40,742 nt of DNA from a gamma proteobacterium symbiont of Taylorina sp. GTDB taxonomy: Bacteria > Pseudomonadota > Gammaproteobacteria > GRL18. The stretch covers positions 38,111 through 78,852 of the forward strand of contig JAHXIV010000050.1 in assembly GCA_025655455.1 (NCBI GenBank), read 5' to 3'. Of this stretch, positions 7,291 to 15,923 are shown in pieces. The notes below the pieces were generated by a model, which saw only the letters and a list, made by a program, of their open reading frames with translations, was not told the origin of the DNA and made no database searches. The translations under genes were made by a program, and so were the position numbers. Position 1 is the stretch's first letter. Each line of letters starts with the position of its first letter.

Positions 7291-9087
7291 CTAACTGGCA
7301 CTATCTGACAAATGATGTTGAATAATACTTCTCAGGTGAGCTGGACGTATTGGCTTTTGCAAAAGTTCATAACCACTATCATTTGCCTTTTTTATCTGCT
7401 CAGCTGCAGTATCCCCCGTAATAATAATTCCTGGAACTGATGAACCCAATACTTTCCGCAAACTATCCAAAGCTTCAATACCGGTTTTGTTATCACGTAA
7501 GCGTAGATCAGACAGTAATAGCTCCGGTTTAAAATGCTCTTTTTTTAATTTAGAAACAGCCTCTTCCAGTGATTCGGAACAAACCACATCACATCCCCAT
7601 TTTGATAATAAGGTATTCATTGCATCCAGAACATTTTGTTCATCATCTATCACCAGAATACGTCGACCACTAAGATCCCAGCTATGTGTAGAAGGTACAG
7701 CTTCATTTTGAGCTAATAAGCTGGCACTTCCCTTCGGAATATTGATACAAAAAACCGAGCCTTTGCCTGGCTGAGAACGTAGTTCCAGTGGTAAATTCAT
7801 TAGACGACAAAGACGTTGAACAAGCGCAAGTCCCAAGCCAAGCCCCTGAGTCCGATCTCGATGGGCATTGTGTAATTGTTGAAACTCAACAAAAACCTCT
7901 TCTATGCTTTCTTCAGGGATTCCGATACCCGTATCCCATACTTGCAGGAGTATTGTTTTTCCACGTGTTCTGACTGATAAAAGAATACTGCCTTTTTCAG
8001 TGTATCGTATTGCATTTCCTATAAGATTTCTAAGAATTCGCTCTAGTAATAAACGATCAGACATTACAATTGAAGCCTTGCCATGTACTATTAATTCAAG
8101 ATTTTTATCTCTGGCATCTTGCTCAAACTCATCTGCTAAGGCACTTAATAGTTTGCTCAGATCAAAATGGCTTATCTGTGGTTTTACAACCTCCGCGTCC
8201 AGTTTAGAGATATCAAGTAGCGCATCAAACAGCTTTTTCAATGCATCCAGTGAAAGTTCTATACGTGGAAAGATATTTTCTCTCTCTCTATCTGAGTTCG
8301 ATTCTTTGAGAACATCAAAAAAAAGCGCAAGTGTATGCAGGGGCTGACGAAGATCGTGGCTTGCCGCTGCCAGAAATTTAGACTTAGCCAATGTCGCCTT
8401 CTGTGCTTCTTCGGTCTTTTTTTTAAGTGCTTGTGCAAGCTCAAGACTTTTATGACGCAGGCGCATTTCAGAACGCATAGATTTGTTAAGTTCTTTAGCT
8501 AAACCAAGTGTACCGATTAAAGCCCAAAGAACCAATACCCCCAGTGCTATGTACGAAAAGCTTCCTTCCATAAAAAATCGCAATGCCAGTGATACCATAA
8601 CAGGTACAGAAAATACGTAATAGGCAGGCAGCCAATAGCCACCTGCAACGATTGCCCCCGTGCTTAAACTGATACTTACTGTAATAACAAAGACCAGATG
8701 TTCTACTGATTCACTGATAAAAAAAAGCAGTACAAAAGCTGACCAGGTTATGCCGGAAAATAATGAACAAAGCGTGAATCTTCTTCCCCATTTAATGGCA
8801 TCGTTATAATGAACGTCACCCCTTAGAAAGGCTTTGGCAACACCATATCGTATAGAAATACTGATCAAAACTGCCACACACCAGCCTATCAACAGATGAT
8901 GGTCAGCCTGTGACCACATAATACTAATCACAATGACGGGAAACAGAATAAGAGGGTAAGAAGCTTGGGGGATTCGTTGGAAAACAGATTCTAAAGCTTC
9001 AAGTGTGATGCGGTCATCAAGCTCCTGAAATTCATTTTCTGATACCACATTCTCCGTTCCAGTCATATTCATCTTATAATCTACCAT
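7291..9087 (-). CDS. Hybrid sensor histidine kinase with C-terminal receiver
   Basis: 598 residues. Five to six membrane segments between about residues 42 and 195 with short loops, then a coiled linker, HisKA domain with AASHDLRQP (phospho-His244), HATPase with N-box (RNLIGNAIRYTEKG), G1 (DTGIGIP) and G2 (GLGLGLALV), and a receiver domain from about 470 with phosphoacceptor Asp527 (LLLSDLRLRD) and LLQKPIRP. There is no periplasmic sensor domain of any size, so the signal is probably read in or at the membrane. The ATG at 9087 overlaps the stop of the TonB receptor gene by 7 bp (ATGGTAG), so translation is likely coupled. Later in-frame ATGs at 9072 and 9066 are alternatives. Confidence 0.93.
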   Translation of the reverse strand: MVDYKMNMTGTENVVSENEFQELDDRITLEALESVFQRIPQASYPLILFPVIVISIMWSQADHHLLIGWCVAVLISISIRYGVAKAFLRGDVHYNDAIKWGRRFTLCSLFSGITWSAFVLLFFISESVEHLVFVITVSISLSTGAIVAGGYWLPAYYVFSVPVMVSLALRFFMEGSFSYIALGVLVLWALIGTLGLAKELNKSMRSEMRLRHKSLELAQALKKKTEEAQKATLAKSKFLAAASHDLRQPLHTLALFFDVLKESNSDRERENIFPRIELSLDALKKLFDALLDISKLDAEVVKPQISHFDLSKLLSALADEFEQDARDKNLELIVHGKASIVMSDRLLLERILRNLIGNAIRYTEKGSILLSVRTRGKTILLQVWDTGIGIPEESIEEVFVEFQQLHNAHRDRTQGLGLGLALVQRLCRLMNLPLELRSQPGKGSVFCINIPKGSASLLAQNEAVPSTHSWDLSGRRILVIDDEQNVLDAMNTLLSKWGCDVVCSESLEEAVSKLKKEHFKPELLLSDLRLRDNKTGIEALDSLRKVLGSSVPGIIITGDTAAEQIKKANDSGYELLQKPIRPAHLRSIIQHHLSDSAS

Positions 9088-11267
9088 CTATAACCCAACC
9101 TGAACCCAAATGTTCTGGGAGCAGCCCAATTCCGAGCAGTTCCAACAACCGGATCAATGCGAATAATGTTTTGAGCATAAAGCTCATCAGTAATATTATT
9201 AGCATAAAGCTCTGTAGACCAGTTATCTTTATGATTATAATAACTCAGGCTAGTGTTTATCAGACCATAAGAATCCTGACGAACAGCTCTGTCATGATAA
9301 GGATTATAATATATTGACGACTGATATTTATAATCAATAGAAAAACTTAAATCACCATGGCGCAGAAAAGAAAATTGATATTCAACCCCCAGTATCAGAG
9401 ATGTTTCAGGGGCTTGTGGTAATGGCTCACCTGAATGATCCGGGTTTTCATCAGGATTGTTGGGATCAATGGAATTAAATTCGTCAAAGCGTGCATCCAG
9501 AAAGGTTGCACCTGCTGTCAGCTCAAGATTTTTCATCGGCCAATACCATATTTGAAGATCCAATCCCTGAATAGTTGCACTGGCTGCATTCGTAACAATT
9601 GGCATAGTACCGACTGGCGCATCGGGTGACAGAGTTAGAAGCTGCATATCAGTGTAATCATAATAGAAAAGTGCTGCATTAATGCGTATTTTATGATCAG
9701 AAAGTGTTTTTTTAATACCAAGCTCGTACGCCCAGAGATGTTCTGGATCAAATGATGGTTGAATCGCAAAAATATTATATCCTCCTGCCTTAAATCCTCT
9801 TGAAGCTTTTGCGTAGTAAAAAACATTGGCATCTGGTGTGAAACTCAAACCAAGTTCAGGAGTTACGGCTTCCCAGTTCTCCTTTGCCTTGTGTGTAACA
9901 GTATGGGTACCAGGTATCCCTTGTATGCCATAAGGATCAATAATGCTCTGCTGTAAATCAAGTTCCTTCTCCTCATAATTATAACGGAGCCCAAAGCGTC
10001 CCTGCCATTGATCAGTAAACTGATAAGCCAATTCACCAAATACGGCATAGGATGAATTCCTGGTCGTACTATCAGGTATATTTTGAAAATTTATCAGTGG
10101 CAAATGGACATCCTGATGTTGTTCAGAGTCTTCATGTAGAAAATAAACGCCTGTGCTCCAGGTTAATGGTTGATTCTGAAATGATTCAAAGCGAAATTCC
10201 TGGCTAAATGACGTTGAATTTGAAGCTGGAAAGTTAGAAGAAAAATCAATATTTGTTCCATCCAATTCATAGGCCAGATCTAAATCTGTTTCCCAATAAG
10301 CTGAGGTTGATTTTATTTTAAAACTATCTGTGTCCAATGTGACCCTAGCACTGTAAATTTCAGTTTTAATAGCTTGATTTTGATCCACATTATGTGTGAC
10401 CTTGCGAGGATCATCAGGAACAACACCACCCAAAAGAATACCACCATTCACACCGACATCGGGATCCGGTTGTTTAGCCAGACCCGATGTATCATTTTGT
10501 TTTGTTTGTTCCATACTAAAAATAATATCCAAATCTGTTGATGCTGTGTAGCGGAGTTTCCCTCGCCAGGCATAATAATCCTGATCATCCAAATCCTCAT
10601 GCCGAAATATATTTCTGGAATACCCGTCTCGTCCTAGCATAGTACCCGCAAGTCTGAATGACATCCCTGAGTCAAAAACAGGTAAATTTAGTGCTCCACG
10701 GAATTGCTGTTGATTGCTGGTGCCATAAAGTACATCACCATAGGCTTCATAATATGGTACAGGATCGTGAGTAATAATACTGACAGCACCGCCAAGTACA
10801 TTACGCCCAAGGTGTACACCATGAGGTCCCTTTATAATTTCCACACGATCAATATCATAAAAATCCTGAAATGACTGAACTGCACTAGTCAGATATATTC
10901 CATCCATAAAAGACGAAACACCTGAGTCACCTGAACCGGTAGAAGTACCACCTATACCTCTAAGAAATGATTCACCAACGCCAGAAGATGATTTAAAAAG
11001 AAATCCAGGAACTTTATATTGAAGATTTCTGGTGTTGTTAATACCTGCCGTATCAAGTTGTTCACCCGACAACATGTTAACCGTTGAAGAAGCTCTTTGC
11101 AGATCAATATCATGCCAATCTGGTGTAATAATAATGACTGGCAGCTTATAAGTTTGCTCGTCTTGTAACGGTTCAGACAGTGCAGAAAGTGCAATTATCA
11201 TTAGTAACAATAATAAGAAAGATTGATATATAAGCTTTTTATAATGTAATTTAAAAATACCAATCAT
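9081..11267 (-). CDS. TonB-dependent outer-membrane receptor
   Basis: 728 residues. Signal peptide or membrane anchor LIYQSFLLLLLMIIALSALS, then a plug domain from about residue 45 (VNMLSGEQLDTAGINNTRNL; RVEIIKGPHGVHLGRNVLGGAVSI near residue 150), then a 22-strand-type barrel. The TonB-dependent receptor C-terminal box is present: RNWAAPRTFGFRLGYRW, ending in an aromatic residue. A TonB-box-like stretch (KLPVIIIT) precedes the plug. The sequence is of the siderophore/vitamin-type receptor group, but the ligand cannot be read. It is coupled to a histidine kinase by a 7-bp overlap. The start ATG at 11267 has no clear Shine-Dalgarno and lies at the base of an inverted repeat. Confidence 0.93.
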   Translation of the reverse strand: MIGIFKLHYKKLIYQSFLLLLLMIIALSALSEPLQDEQTYKLPVIIITPDWHDIDLQRASSTVNMLSGEQLDTAGINNTRNLQYKVPGFLFKSSSGVGESFLRGIGGTSTGSGDSGVSSFMDGIYLTSAVQSFQDFYDIDRVEIIKGPHGVHLGRNVLGGAVSIITHDPVPYYEAYGDVLYGTSNQQQFRGALNLPVFDSGMSFRLAGTMLGRDGYSRNIFRHEDLDDQDYYAWRGKLRYTASTDLDIIFSMEQTKQNDTSGLAKQPDPDVGVNGGILLGGVVPDDPRKVTHNVDQNQAIKTEIYSARVTLDTDSFKIKSTSAYWETDLDLAYELDGTNIDFSSNFPASNSTSFSQEFRFESFQNQPLTWSTGVYFLHEDSEQHQDVHLPLINFQNIPDSTTRNSSYAVFGELAYQFTDQWQGRFGLRYNYEEKELDLQQSIIDPYGIQGIPGTHTVTHKAKENWEAVTPELGLSFTPDANVFYYAKASRGFKAGGYNIFAIQPSFDPEHLWAYELGIKKTLSDHKIRINAALFYYDYTDMQLLTLSPDAPVGTMPIVTNAASATIQGLDLQIWYWPMKNLELTAGATFLDARFDEFNSIDPNNPDENPDHSGEPLPQAPETSLILGVEYQFSFLRHGDLSFSIDYKYQSSIYYNPYHDRAVRQDSYGLINTSLSYYNHKDNWSTELYANNITDELYAQNIIRIDPVVGTARNWAAPRTFGFRLGYRW

Positions 11268-11269
11268 AC

Positions 11270-11323
11270 AATTTCAGTTATCCATTATGTTTTCTTGGAT
11301 TAAGTATAGCATGCACTGAAATT
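11270..11323. promoter_or_regulatory. Inverted repeat and extended -10 in the TonB-receptor leader
   Basis: Perfect 9-bp arms AATTTCAGT (11270-11278) and ACTGAAATT (11315-11323), 36 bp apart. On the minus strand an extended -10, TGCTATACT (11303-11311), lies between them, so one arm falls in the -10/-35 spacer and the other just before the start codon. It could be an operator pair, or a leader hairpin that covers the initiation site if transcription starts further upstream. Confidence 0.4.
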
Positions 11324-11498
11324 TAAAAAACATGCCTCAAATTAACAGCTACAAGAGAATTAACATGGGGTGAGATTCATACTTTTGGTTAATATCAATA
11401 AGCTTTAATTTAAGACATAATCGAATACAACTCCTTATAAAAAAGAATTGATATCATAAACTTTAAAAAATTAATCAATGGTATCTGTCTCTTATGCG

Positions 11499-11528
11499 GC
11501 TGTATTTTCTGAATCTGATTAATACAGC
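11499..11528. promoter_or_regulatory. Dyad GCTGTATT/AATACAGC upstream of cytochrome-rhodanese gene
   Basis: Perfect 8-bp arms (11499-11506 and 11521-11528) with a 14-base centre, 40-69 bases before the start codon at 11568. Operator or leader hairpin. The rest of 11268-11567 is AT-rich with no gene. Confidence 0.35.
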
Positions 11529-11567
11529 TACTGTTTAACTTCTGAAAACCTACTAGAGTAAAATACA

Positions 11568-12428
11568 ATGAATCATATAATAATCGGTTATGCTGTTTTA
11601 TGCTTATTCATACCCTGGCAAGCTTATGCTGGAGACAAAGAACCTGATGGGAAGCTCTTATTTGAAAATCATGGCTGTACAAATTGCCATGGTTTAAATG
11701 GCGTACATCCCACATCAAAATATGCACCTGTACTCAAGGGTAAACCTGCAGACTATCTGATAAAAAAAGCATCAGCAATATTTAGTGGCAAACGTTTTTC
11801 TAACAATACCCGCTTAATGCATGAACAGTTTTGTATTGGTGATGAAAAAGATGAAGGTTGTTATCCAACACCTTCAAATAGTGAATTAAAAAAGATTGCC
11901 CAATGGTTGAGTCTGGGTTTAGCAGAGAAAAAGAAAACACCTCAGGCATTATATGTTTCAGCTCAGGGTGCATATGATAAGCTTCAGGAGTTAGATGATA
12001 AAACATTGTTCATTGATATACGTACCCGTGCTGAAGTAGCTTTTTTAGGTATGCCGAACGATATAGATGCTAACATTCCTTATATGACTATCGGTGATTA
12101 TAGTGAATGGAATGAGAAAAAACAAAATTTTAAATTATACCCTAATAGTGAATTTACACTCCTGATTGATGAGTTTGTAAGTAAACATGGATTTGATAAA
12201 GACAGCCCCATTATCTTAATTTGTCGCTCTGGCAATCGTAGTGCAAAAGCAGCTAAACTTTTATTTGCTACTGGCTATACCAATGTATATTCTGTTGTTG
12301 ATGGTTTTGAGGGAGATAAATTGAAAGAAGGCACAAGAAAAGGAGAACGAATTGTAAATGGATGGAAGAACAGTGGACTTCCATGGAGCTATAAACTTAA
12401 ACGCGAAGCGATGTACATGGAAATATGA
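11568..12428 (+). CDS. Exported c-type cytochrome fused to a rhodanese domain
   Basis: 286 residues. Signal peptide MNHIIIGYAVLCLFIPW... with cleavage after AYA (residue 21). Residues about 25-122 form a small class I cytochrome c with haem-binding CTNCH (Cys37, Cys40, His41); possible axial Met in RLMHEQF. Residues about 130-280 form a rhodanese domain (DIRTRAEV, then active-site loop CRSGNRS with Cys219), which carries sulfur as a persulfide or handles thiol chemistry. The product should be periplasmic and combine electron transfer with sulfur transfer. The substrate is unknown. It stands alone on the plus strand, divergent from the TonB receptor. Two further Cys (EQFC...EGC) in the haem domain may form a disulfide. 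Confidence 0.88.
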   Translation: MNHIIIGYAVLCLFIPWQAYAGDKEPDGKLLFENHGCTNCHGLNGVHPTSKYAPVLKGKPADYLIKKASAIFSGKRFSNNTRLMHEQFCIGDEKDEGCYPTPSNSELKKIAQWLSLGLAEKKKTPQALYVSAQGAYDKLQELDDKTLFIDIRTRAEVAFLGMPNDIDANIPYMTIGDYSEWNEKKQNFKLYPNSEFTLLIDEFVSKHGFDKDSPIILICRSGNRSAKAAKLLFATGYTNVYSVVDGFEGDKLKEGTRKGERIVNGWKNSGLPWSYKLKREAMYMEI

Positions 12429-12547
12429 TAGAAACTTTTGTATCAAAGACTTTTTACTTTTTCAGGTCAAATTCACAACCTGTGCATTACTTGATTAAAA
12501 TATCATCTTTAAGCCAATAAACAGATGGCTATTCATGCGATTTCATG

Positions 12548-12572
12548 CCTTGCTACATGGATGTAGGCAAGG
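12548..12572. repeat. Palindromic hairpin with ACATGGATGT core
   Basis: CCTTGCTACAT pairs with ATGTAGGCAAGG (one bulged base). The apex ACATGGATGT recurs in the hairpin at 15800-15819 and, with one change, in the element at 29636. It may be a terminator-like or REP-like intergenic repeat downstream of the cytochrome gene. The rest of 12429-12690 shows nothing recognisable. Confidence 0.5.
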
Positions 12573-12692
12573 TGTGTGAGCAGGACGCGGAAGCTTCGAA
12601 TAACAAACTTATTGACTCACTTAATTCCTGCATTTCCAGGTAGTTTGGGTATAGTGACAACACCATGAAATTTATTACTCCATTTTTTAGGC

Positions 12693-12744
12693 TGCTATAA
12701 TAGACATTAATATTCTGTATATCTTAACTTATGGAGGCTGTATG
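12693..12744 (+). promoter_or_regulatory. Orphan promoter and ribosome-binding site at the transposase junction
   Basis: Extended -10 TGCTATAAT (12693-12701), then GGAGG (12733-12737) and ATG at 12742. The reading frame runs only 22 codons, straight into the antisense of the transposase remnant. It looks like the 5' end of a gene cut off by the insertion. It could also be coincidence. Confidence 0.3.
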
Positions 12745-13834
12745 GCTGCTACACTTCCACTGACTAGCGAAGGGCATAAATTTCTAATATCTTGCTCGCT
12801 TCAAGGCTGATATCTGTGCTCAAAAAAACAGCCCAATCATTTTTTCCAGCTTTTTGTTTATCAGGCTCAGTATTATCACGAACAAATAATAAACGAACAT
12901 TTCTCCATTGCTCAGGTTCTTTTGATGTACTGTTGGTCAGATTCAATTCAACATCCAGCACCTTGCATTGATAAGGTTGTCCTGGAATTTTCTGCCAGTT
13001 TTTACGGACACTATATTGGAATAACTCATGCAAATCGATACTTTAGTTTGCTCTTTTTCATTCTTAAAATACTGGCAATAGAAAGCTCTTCAGCAGTACG
13101 AAGCATTCCTTTTGTACCAAACTAGGTATCGGCTAATAAATAATCAGCGATTATCCCTGCTCTAATCGCTCTGGACATCATTGTCCTGGCTATTTGTAGT
13201 TTATTTTGATGTTGTGCCTGAAAATAACGTTGACCCACAATACTACGGGCATCCTTAAATTCCTGATGTAAACCTTGAGCTTTTACATTGCTAATAAATA
13301 TCTCACTATCTAATGGAACATATCCATGTTCACAACTCAATCCTAAATTTAAAACCTGTTGCCCCATCACCGAACGCCCCAGTGTAAGATCAAAATGACT
13401 GGAGACTCCAGGCATCTTTTTATCATGACGGATTTTAATGGAATAATCTAATACAAATGCTTTGGGTGTTGTGCAAGAAGGAATTTGTTGAATCGTTTTA
13501 ATATCAACTTTAAGATTATGCTGTCGCCAAGTTAAATCTTCTCGGTTTAGCGTACCATAAAGTGCATTTTTTCAGCATGGCTAAAATATTGTAATGATTC
13601 TTGAGCAAACATCGCTATCGAATCTTTTTTTAACCAAACCCAAAGAATTAAAATATAAATCAGATCTGAAATAGGGGGTCCTGAACGTTTACTGAAACCT
13701 GATTTATTTAATAATGTTTTCATTCCAACTTGTTTCCATAAATCGGTAAACAAGTTATCAGCCAAATAACCACCATTTTCAAGTAAATCAGCTGTAAATG
13801 CTGGCAGCCCAGTATTTTTTGTGGCAGTATTCAT
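12743..13834 (-). pseudogene. Decayed IS4-like transposase
   Basis: Three consecutive minus-strand pieces read as one transposase. The N-terminus is at 13834-13547 (MNTATKNTGLPAF...). After a frameshift near 13555, a middle part runs from LTWRQHNLKVDIK to DYLLADT; it contains FVLDYSIK and ends at a TAG (13122-13124) where family members have Trp before FGTKG. After a second frameshift near 13040, the last part runs to LEIYALR and a second TAG (12764-12766), again at a Trp position (YALR-W-SVEV). Homology stops near 12743, so the C-terminus and one end of the element are gone. A 12-bp palindrome TGTTTGCAAACA at 13864-13875 lies upstream. Family assignment is from remembered motifs only. Confidence 0.75.
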
Positions 13835-13936
13835 ATAGGATCTCTTCTTTGCTTTTTATTGTCTGTTTGCAAACAATAGTTAAGATTTAAGAGGATAATT
13901 CTACTCGATGATTATTAGTTTTTTTTTGCTAGTTAA

Positions 13937-15223
13937 ATGAACGGAAATATAATATTGAAAAAAATTATAAGATTATGCTATATCCTCTTTATCAATGTTT
14001 ATCTGGTATCTTATCTTTTTGCGGGTACAGGAGATTTTTGTAGTACTGATGTTTATGTTGATGGTGTATATGATTGTAATTTAGTTTGTACCAATCCAAC
14101 TTATTCTAATGATAATTTTTGTGATGATGGAACACAATATGTGGATAATTTAAACTGTTCTTATTTTCATTTCGATGGTGGAGTTTGTGCCGAAAAACCA
14201 TATTGTTCAACTGCTAATGAGGATATAAATATTAGTATTAACTGCTATAACCAGAAGAATACCTCATACATTTTTAAAGAACCATTAGAATTAATATTCA
14301 ATACAAAAAAATACAATGATAACAAAGAATACACCTGGAATATAAAAAAAATTCCTCAACTATTAGAAACATCAAACCCAAATAATCAATGTGCCAATTT
14401 AAAATCTAACTTTGATTTGGATTTTTCATGCTTAACTTTTGATAGTGAAAATTACTTATTGAACTTGGCTTTTAGCCCTAGCAAAAATAACTGGAAACTT
14501 AATAACGTTCTTAATCCAGATTCAGAGTGCACTGCTGGTGAGTATTCTGATGCTGTTAGTTGTTCTGCTGTAAATGCAACATGTACTCAAAAGAAATTAT
14601 GTCTAGCAGATAATAAATGGGGCAATTATATTACCTCTATTACATGCAATACTGGTTATACTCAAGTTGAAAACAGCCTTATTTGTATTAAAGATAGTAG
14701 CCCTAACACACCGGATAGCCCTAACACACCGGATAATCCTACTCAGGCTGATGGATTTCCTTGTAGCGCCAGTTCGGGTCAACTTATGATTGAAGATGGT
14801 CAAAGTCCTACACTTTATGATTCCAGAGCATATTGGACTACAGATGTTTGGAGAGTTTGGTCAGAAAAATATGTAGATTATTCACCAGGAATTGCAATAG
14901 GTGCTTTTAACACCATTGCTAATGTTTCATTGTATATTAAAATTTACAATGGTCCACAAAAATATCCTTTAGAAGGTGTAACATCTGATTATCCTTCTGA
15001 AGAATGGGCTTTTGCTGGTGCAAATAATGGAGTGTACTCAACTGATGATGTCAAATGGCCTTTTTATATAGTTCATGGAACTATTGGTTCTTATATTGAG
15101 ATAACGAGTGATAATGGTAGTTATATAAGTGGTGATTACAAATTTACAGCTTATGATGAAACGCGTAAATTAAGAAGGGATGTATATGGTTGTTTTAAAG
15201 ATTTGCCAAAGAAAGCTTTTTAA
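13937..15223 (+). CDS. Secreted cysteine-rich protein with an LNR (Notch)-like motif
   Basis: 428 residues. N-terminal signal KKIIRLCYILFINVYLVSYL..., cut near LFA (about residue 29). The annotated ATG lacks a ribosome-binding site; a TTG at 13955 (codon 7) is preceded by GGAAAT and also gives a good signal. Residues about 32-87 carry DCNLVC, NDNFCDDG, NCSYFHFDGGVC, the pattern of Lin-12/Notch repeats and their bacterial relatives, with the last calcium-ligand Asp of DGGDC replaced by Val. A Cys-rich middle and a proline linker (SPNTPDSPNTPDNP) precede a C-terminal domain of about 150 residues that I do not recognise. Extracellular and disulfide-rich by inference. It is AT-rich, beside the transposase remnant, so possibly acquired. 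Confidence 0.75.
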   Translation: MNGNIILKKIIRLCYILFINVYLVSYLFAGTGDFCSTDVYVDGVYDCNLVCTNPTYSNDNFCDDGTQYVDNLNCSYFHFDGGVCAEKPYCSTANEDINISINCYNQKNTSYIFKEPLELIFNTKKYNDNKEYTWNIKKIPQLLETSNPNNQCANLKSNFDLDFSCLTFDSENYLLNLAFSPSKNNWKLNNVLNPDSECTAGEYSDAVSCSAVNATCTQKKLCLADNKWGNYITSITCNTGYTQVENSLICIKDSSPNTPDSPNTPDNPTQADGFPCSASSGQLMIEDGQSPTLYDSRAYWTTDVWRVWSEKYVDYSPGIAIGAFNTIANVSLYIKIYNGPQKYPLEGVTSDYPSEEWAFAGANNGVYSTDDVKWPFYIVHGTIGSYIEITSDNGSYISGDYKFTAYDETRKLRRDVYGCFKDLPKKAF

Positions 15224-15788
15224 TAGATGGTACTATTAGCATAAGCAATGAATTGTAATTCTAAGTTATAGTCTTATTAAGTAATTGGTAGTTATTCAAT
15301 AACTGTTTACACTACCCAGAGCTGTTTAACAATAGTAGTGAAGACTAATCAATCCACATAAATACATCTTTTCTTAGTTTTATTATCAATATTAGCATTC
15401 TCTAAAAGACCGCAGTTGCCCAAGTGCTGATGTTGCCAAATATTGAATCAAAAATAATACTTTCACTTATTTTAAAATAAGTAAATAGCCGTTAACTGGA
15501 AATGTAAACAAAAATAATCGTACCAGCAAATTGGAACTTTAGGTCAATAGTGTCATGCTACTCTTTGTTTTAAATTGTCTGTTCATTGGTAAAAGCGTTC
15601 ATATTAAAAGTTCTGAATACTGGACGTTTTGTGGATTGTAAAATGGCTGATTTTTGCTCTAGATAATCTTCAGGGAAAGATCGGCGAATCGCTGGATGGG
15701 ACGATAGCTGATATTGAATGTATACTCTGAAATAACACCAGTGGGACAAATAGTTTAGTGAGTGGTGTTGTCATAGGGTTCGTTTCTA
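15224..15788. other. AT-rich gap without a recognisable gene
   Basis: About 565 bases with stops in all frames. A minus-strand stretch around 15590-15760 stays open for about 57 codons (contains SFPEDYLEQKSAIL) but has no start codon and matches nothing I know. It may be the tail of a lost gene. Confidence 0.4.
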
Positions 15789-15856
15789 TCAGGGGTTTAG
15801 AAAAACATGGATGTTTTTCTCAAAGCGTCACACGGACGTGCTTGAGCGTCCCCTGA
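15789..15856. repeat. Structured intergenic repeat beyond topA
   Basis: Outer stem TCAGGGG (15789-15795) with CCCCTGA (15850-15856). It encloses a perfect 9-bp hairpin GAAAAACAT-GG-ATGTTTTTC (15800-15819). The apex ACATGGATGT is shared with the hairpin at 12548. On the minus strand it lies 70-135 bases past the topA stop and could end that transcript. Confidence 0.5.
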
Positions 15857-15923
15857 GAGAGGTGAATCCTGTGACAGCATCACGTTTAATTCCCTCAATA
15901 AGAGTTTTAAGTAAGCACTTACT

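Noticed and set aside
7904..8347. 147-codon plus-strand open frame
   Set aside because: Antisense to the histidine-kinase domain; Ser-rich shadow of Leu/Lys-rich coding sequence.
15590..15760. Minus-strand 57-codon stretch with SFPEDYLEQK
   Set aside because: No start codon, no ribosome site and no family match; at most a gene remnant.
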